From contig CANBTO010000145.1 of NCBI GenBank assembly GCA_947372405.1, positions 1-10,057 on the forward strand: a stretch of DNA of 10,057 nucleotides, read 5' to 3'. Origin of the DNA: Verrucomicrobiaceae bacterium (GTDB taxonomy: Bacteria; Verrucomicrobiota; Verrucomicrobiae; Verrucomicrobiales; Akkermansiaceae). Position 1 is the first letter of the stretch; the number at the start of each line of letters is the position of its first letter. A program made the position numbers and the translations under genes. The notes under the pieces were generated by a model. It did not search any database, was not told the DNA's origin, and saw nothing but the letters and a program-made list of their open reading frames with translations. Shown here piece by piece: positions 6,901-10,057 of this stretch.

Positions 6901-9900
6901 CTCGTCGTCCTTGAGCTTCGGCCATTGCAACACCCAGGCGAACTTCGCCAGATCGGGATTGCCACTGAGCGTGGTGAACAGGGCGTGCACGCTGCCGAGC
7001 GTGTCGTAGCGCTCCATTTCGCTTGTTAGAATGTCCGCCAGGGTCAGCGTTTTGCCCTTTTCGAGCACGGTGACCTCCTTGCGCTGGGTGAATGGCTTGA
7101 CCGGGTCAAGGTTTCTGGCGAGCCGCTGGTCGGCGAATTTCGTCGGCACCTCGGCCAGGGCGAACGATTGCCACGCGGCGTTCACCAGGTCCTCGGCATA
7201 CACCTGCACGTGCTGGCGGTCGCCCAGCGCCTTGCGGTCCACGCGCACCACGCCGTCCTTGTCCGGCATGAGATTGTAGAGCACCGGTTCGGCTGCGGCG
7301 AGGAAGTCGAGGTTCGTTTCCGCGGCCGCACCACCTGGGCCGCCATCCATCTTCGGTGACCGTTCCGCTTTTGCGGCACCGCCTCCTTCGCCGCGGCCGC
7401 CCGCCGTAGCGCCAGCCATCTGCATCGCCGCTTGGGACAGTTCATCGAGGCCGGTGTCACGCACCTCCCACGGGTTGAGCAACAAACCAGGCCGGGTCAG
7501 CATGTTGCCCGGATAGGGTTTCCCATACTTGCGCTCCAGAATATATCGATACTCATCGCCGATCTGCCGGCCGGCGGCGAACAGGTTCGGGTTCTTCGCC
7601 GGTATGCCATCCGCCACGCCGAAGCGCGTGAAGCCGGCCAGCCCGGCAAAGATTCCCTGCCCGGGCTCGAAGCGCGACGCCGCGATGTGCACCCGTGTGA
7701 ACACGCCGGCATTCGCCAGCTTCACCGTCAGCACGTCCTTGTCCGTCGTCACACCGGTGATTTGCAATGGCGCGGAGTCCTTGAGTTCCAGGTTGCGGTG
7801 TTTCCCTAACAACCAACCGCCGGCCTGCTTGCCTTCCGTGACCTTGATCGTGAAGTCGCGCTCGTCACCGCGCATCCGCAGCGAGTAGTCGCCGGGTGTC
7901 AGGCCGGTGATTTCGATGAAACCCTCCTTGAACGCGAGCTTCGCCGCGTGATCCGCGGTGAAGGTGCCAGCCTTGATTTCGAGCAGGGACAGCCCGGCCT
8001 GCGGAGACTCGACATCCGCCTGCGCGCCAACCGCGAAGTTTCCTCCCGCCCGTGGCACCCGCACCGTCTCACCGGCCGCCGCGTGGATTTCCGACGTCCA
8101 TGTGCGCTCGGTGTCTTCGAGTTCCCAGCGCGACTCGCGGCCGTTCGGGCAATTCGCCTGCACCACGGTGATTCCGGGCAACGCTCCCAACGCGATGCGG
8201 CCCTTTTCATCCGTCTTCAGCGGCACCGTCTGCGGGCGATCGAAGCCGCGATGGCACACGTTGAAGACGATCTGTTGGTCGGCGACCGGTTCGCCATTCT
8301 TTCCTAACAGTTCATAGACATGATTTCCTTCAAATTTCGACAGATGCCCGTCGTTCGTCGCGTCCGTTTTGTCGATGCCGTTGAGCGTCCAGGTGTGTGA
8401 GGCTGCGAGGTCGCGCTTTTCGCCACCGGCGCTGAGGACTTCGACTTTTCCTGTCAGGGTGACGGTCAGTTGCGCCAGACGCTCGGGCACGCTGATGGTG
8501 TGGGTCAGCACGCTGCCCGCGCTGAGCTTGAGATTCTTCTCCTCGCGGGTGGTGGCGATGCCGTCGAGGGTGGTCGAGGTGACGGTCAGTTTCGGTTCGA
8601 TAAGCAATGCCGGATCGAGCTGCGCTTCCCCGAGCATCAACGAAGTGCGCACCGCAAGGGTGGCGTCCTGGCGGGCCAGCAATTGTTCGCGCTCGATGTG
8701 GAACTGCGCGTCGAGTTGGTATTGTTCCGCGTGGTGCTCGAAGCGGGTGAGCGTGGCGAAGGTGCCCGCCGGATCACTGATGACCAATGGCCGCGTGCCC
8801 GGTTGGTTCGTAAACGGCACCACGATGCGTTCCAGTTTCGGATCTCGTGTTAGCTTGCGCCCGTCTAGCCACACCACCGCCTCCTTGACCGGTTGGGATT
8901 TTTCGTCGAGCACCGTGAGCAGGTCGCCGGATGGGCCGGTCTGTTGGATCACCTGCCACTGGCCGACGCGCAACAACGCGCGGCTGCTGCGGCCGGTACC
9001 GATGAACTCGATGATCCACGCGCCGCGTTTGCCCTTCAGTTCCGGAAACTTGAACGTCTGGCGGGTGCGTTTGAACGGTCCCGTGTCGAAGTCATGGGTT
9101 TGCTCGCTGTTAGGCACCAGGCCGTCGAGGTTGAGGTCGGTGTTGAGCTGGCGCTTCTGCGTCAGGAAGAAATTCAACGCGTTGAGTTCGTAGATCTTCA
9201 CGATCAGCTTCGGCGTGTTCTTTACGATCACGTCAAACTGCGCCGTTTCACCCGGCTGGACAAGCGGCGGGTTGGTTGCCGGAAACTCGATGTCGACGCG
9301 CTCCTTGAGTTGTTGGAAGGCGGTCGGATTGAGCAGCGACGCCCAGTGCTCCGCATCGCCGTGTCCACCCACGATGAGTGCTTCCGCTAGAACCGGACGC
9401 AGCCAGGAATCCCGCACATAGTCGGTGTAGGGTGCCATCATTTTCTCCCCGAGGCCCGCTGCATTGGCCTTGGCTTCCTGATCGAACAAGGCGAGGAAAT
9501 ACTCGCGCACCAATGGTTCGTCGTTGCCGATCGGCCGGTAGACCAGCAGCGCCATGCTGATGTCCGCATTCAGATCGCACTGCGGTTCCTGCGCCACTGC
9601 CAGCTTTTCCAACCACTTCGGGTTCACATAACCAAATCCGCGCGGCAGTTTCAGGTATTCGAGAAAGCGTGCCTGATCATAGACGCCCTTCATGCGGTCA
9701 TGGTCGAGCCGCTGATAGAGAATCTGCGCCTTGATGCTGTTGAAGGCGGGCGGCAGGGATTTGACATAGTTCCACAAGCGATCCAGCCACGCCTCCCGCT
9801 CGGCCGGGTCGAACGCCACATCCACGTCCGGCGACGGTGCGAGCTTGCGCAGACGCGTCTGGACGAACGCGTCGTAGGTCGCAAGCGCCGGGACGGCCTT

Positions 9901-10057
9901 GACCAGGTCATCAAGCTGCGCGGGCAACAACGCACGATGGATGTCGAACTCGCCGAAACCACGCGATTCCGGAGTTTTGAAATCGGCGATGATCAGATCG
10001 GTCAGATTCGGCACGTCCGGCCGCTGCAGTTTCGAGAGCAAGGACCGCCGCTGCTGC
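3907..10057 (-). CDS. giant alpha-2-macroglobulin-like protein, 5' partial
   Basis: The frame is open from the right window edge to TAG at 3909-3907, more than 2,040 codons; the true start lies outside, so any signal peptide is unseen. A TTG at 10041 is not a credible start because the frame continues upstream. Numbering from that TTG: 1-250 is helical; about 250-375 is a beta-rich domain like macroglobulin MG2 (LIVKIYELNALNFF); more beta domains follow to about 850, with a typical 'HIEREQLLARQDATLAVRTS' segment near 460. Two Gly/Ala-rich linkers lie near 873-915 and 1190-1226. Between and after them are helical, TPR-like regions (near 1004-1180 and 1600-1800). The end has a transthyretin-like beta domain (YGRLEARD, KAYVKVYARL, FFKDGYTDLRGRFDYASL, near 1930-1980). 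No CxEQ thioester motif is visible, unlike protease-trapping macroglobulins. A role as a large secreted or periplasmic surface/defence protein is inference. No strong terminator follows it. Confidence 0.9.
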   Translation of the reverse strand, partial: QQRRSLLSKLQRPDVPNLTDLIIADFKTPESRGFGEFDIHRALLPAQLDDLVKAVPALATYDAFVQTRLRKLAPSPDVDVAFDPAEREAWLDRLWNYVKSLPPAFNSIKAQILYQRLDHDRMKGVYDQARFLEYLKLPRGFGYVNPKWLEKLAVAQEPQCDLNADISMALLVYRPIGNDEPLVREYFLALFDQEAKANAAGLGEKMMAPYTDYVRDSWLRPVLAEALIVGGHGDAEHWASLLNPTAFQQLKERVDIEFPATNPPLVQPGETAQFDVIVKNTPKLIVKIYELNALNFFLTQKRQLNTDLNLDGLVPNSEQTHDFDTGPFKRTRQTFKFPELKGKRGAWIIEFIGTGRSSRALLRVGQWQVIQQTGPSGDLLTVLDEKSQPVKEAVVWLDGRKLTRDPKLERIVVPFTNQPGTRPLVISDPAGTFATLTRFEHHAEQYQLDAQFHIEREQLLARQDATLAVRTSLMLGEAQLDPALLIEPKLTVTSTTLDGIATTREEKNLKLSAGSVLTHTISVPERLAQLTVTLTGKVEVLSAGGEKRDLAASHTWTLNGIDKTDATNDGHLSKFEGNHVYELLGKNGEPVADQQIVFNVCHRGFDRPQTVPLKTDEKGRIALGALPGITVVQANCPNGRESRWELEDTERTWTSEIHAAAGETVRVPRAGGNFAVGAQADVESPQAGLSLLEIKAGTFTADHAAKLAFKEGFIEITGLTPGDYSLRMRGDERDFTIKVTEGKQAGGWLLGKHRNLELKDSAPLQITGVTTDKDVLTVKLANAGVFTRVHIAASRFEPGQGIFAGLAGFTRFGVADGIPAKNPNLFAAGRQIGDEYRYILERKYGKPYPGNMLTRPGLLLNPWEVRDTGLDELSQAAMQMAGATAGGRGEGGGAAKAERSPKMDGGPGGAAAETNLDFLAAAEPVLYNLMPDKDGVVRVDRKALGDRQHVQVYAEDLVNAAWQSFALAEVPTKFADQRLARNLDPVKPFTQRKEVTVLEKGKTLTLADILTSEMERYDTLGSVHALFTTLSGNPDLAKFAWVLQWPKLKDDEKLAKYSEFACHELNFFLARKDPEFFGKVVKPTLSNKKDKTFMDDWLLENDLAGYTQPTTYARLNVVERALLGQRIKGEGGNVARSLRELWEMIPPNPEWQDRLFETALRGRALDTAETKPGWEGDLKRMRNKENARATNEMRDMAGGQGGAAAPQESVAAGFAAAPATLAAPANAPARKALAKKMKEGLSKDADDEAMLADMPTDGPRFAEELEAGDKMLLKGAAQDAKSRQLALRGAGKLALQGDNGYFGRDTAEAARAQTRVYYRQLGPTKEWAENNYWHLRITQQDGNLIPVSAFWRDYAKWVADGAQGAFVSPNVAEASHSFAEMMLALAVLDLPFDAAKHDGKADAGQFTLTAGGPVIVYHKEIKPATPLAANAQQGQLLVSQSFFRAGDRYRMEGNEKFEKYVTDEFLTGTVYGANVVVTNPTSAPAKAEVLLQIPQGALPVQGSKATDSKSVRLEPYTTKTFEYYFYFPATGARKFPHFPVNVAVNGVVAGAAKPFEFNVVAKLTQVDKASWDYISQYGSETDVFTFLEQNNLAAIAFPRVAWRCHDAAFYRKLTAFLGAHHVWDETIYSYALLHNDRDTLREWILHRDDFVARCGPFLACSLVVIDPIERRAYEHLEYSPLVNQRAHKLGNEARIANPAVLAQYQAFLGILAHKPTLDAIDHMSVTYYLFLQDRVEEALARFHSVDPKALPTRLQHDYFRCYAGFYESNLAEARGIASQYSDYPVTRWRLLFADVTSQLDEIDGKPSKVEKGDKPDREKQQTELALSEPSFDFKVENRTIALNYRNLTEVAVQYYLMDPEFSFSSNPFVSEDASRFSIVKPNKTTVQSLPKGKDTLDVALPAEFARANVLVEIVAAGQHKAQPYHANTLKLTLTENYGRLEARDSTNDRAVSKAYVKVYARLKNGTVRFFKDGYTDLRGRFDYASLNGGAPGQPLPLSKQISGREAPPKNSLDYQMLKPAELPDIDKFSILVLSDTNGAITREVSPPSE

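Noticed and set aside
8369..9193. 274-codon plus-strand frame (and a similar one at 6161-7009)
   Set aside because: Antisense to the macroglobulin-like domains; Ser/Arg-rich low-information translation with no start signal or motif.

Overview
The window (about 60% GC by eye) looks like a chromosomal segment of a Gram-negative bacterium, most likely of the Planctomycetota-Verrucomicrobiota group. The reasons are a Tat-exported orphan protein, a very large alpha-2-macroglobulin-like protein without a visible thioester, wide spacers rich in hairpins, and start codons without obvious Shine-Dalgarno sequences. This assignment rests on gene style only; no rRNA, tRNA or marker gene is present.

Layout: 1-829 is a gene-poor spacer with at best one weak membrane ORF on the minus strand. 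830-2338 (minus) is a complete 502-residue Tat-signal protein of unknown function with repeated His/Asn motifs. 2339-3906 is a 1.6-kb intergenic region holding small rightward ORFs that look decayed: a 69-codon ORF with TAA at codon 4 (2874-3083) followed by a terminator-like hairpin, a strong 45-nt palindromic hairpin (3258-3302), an inverted pair of degenerate 7-nt repeats (3426-3509), and a 65-codon ORF (3565-3762) whose disordered acidic start and 'ID-IL...QRGG' end recall prokaryotic ubiquitin-like protein Pup, but which carries an in-frame TAA at codon 48. 3907-10057 (minus) is more than 2,040 codons of one giant secreted or periplasmic-type protein, cut by the window edge at its 5' end.

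The two large genes share a strand but are separated by about 1.57 kb of oppositely oriented small ORFs and hairpins, so they are probably separate transcription units. No CRISPR array, complete mobile element, tRNA or rRNA was seen. No coherent new multi-gene system can be claimed. The most interesting points are the broken Pup-like ORF, the run of interrupted small ORFs, the unexplained Tat protein, and a recurrent heptamer YTGTTAG that appears on both strands and in different codon phases.
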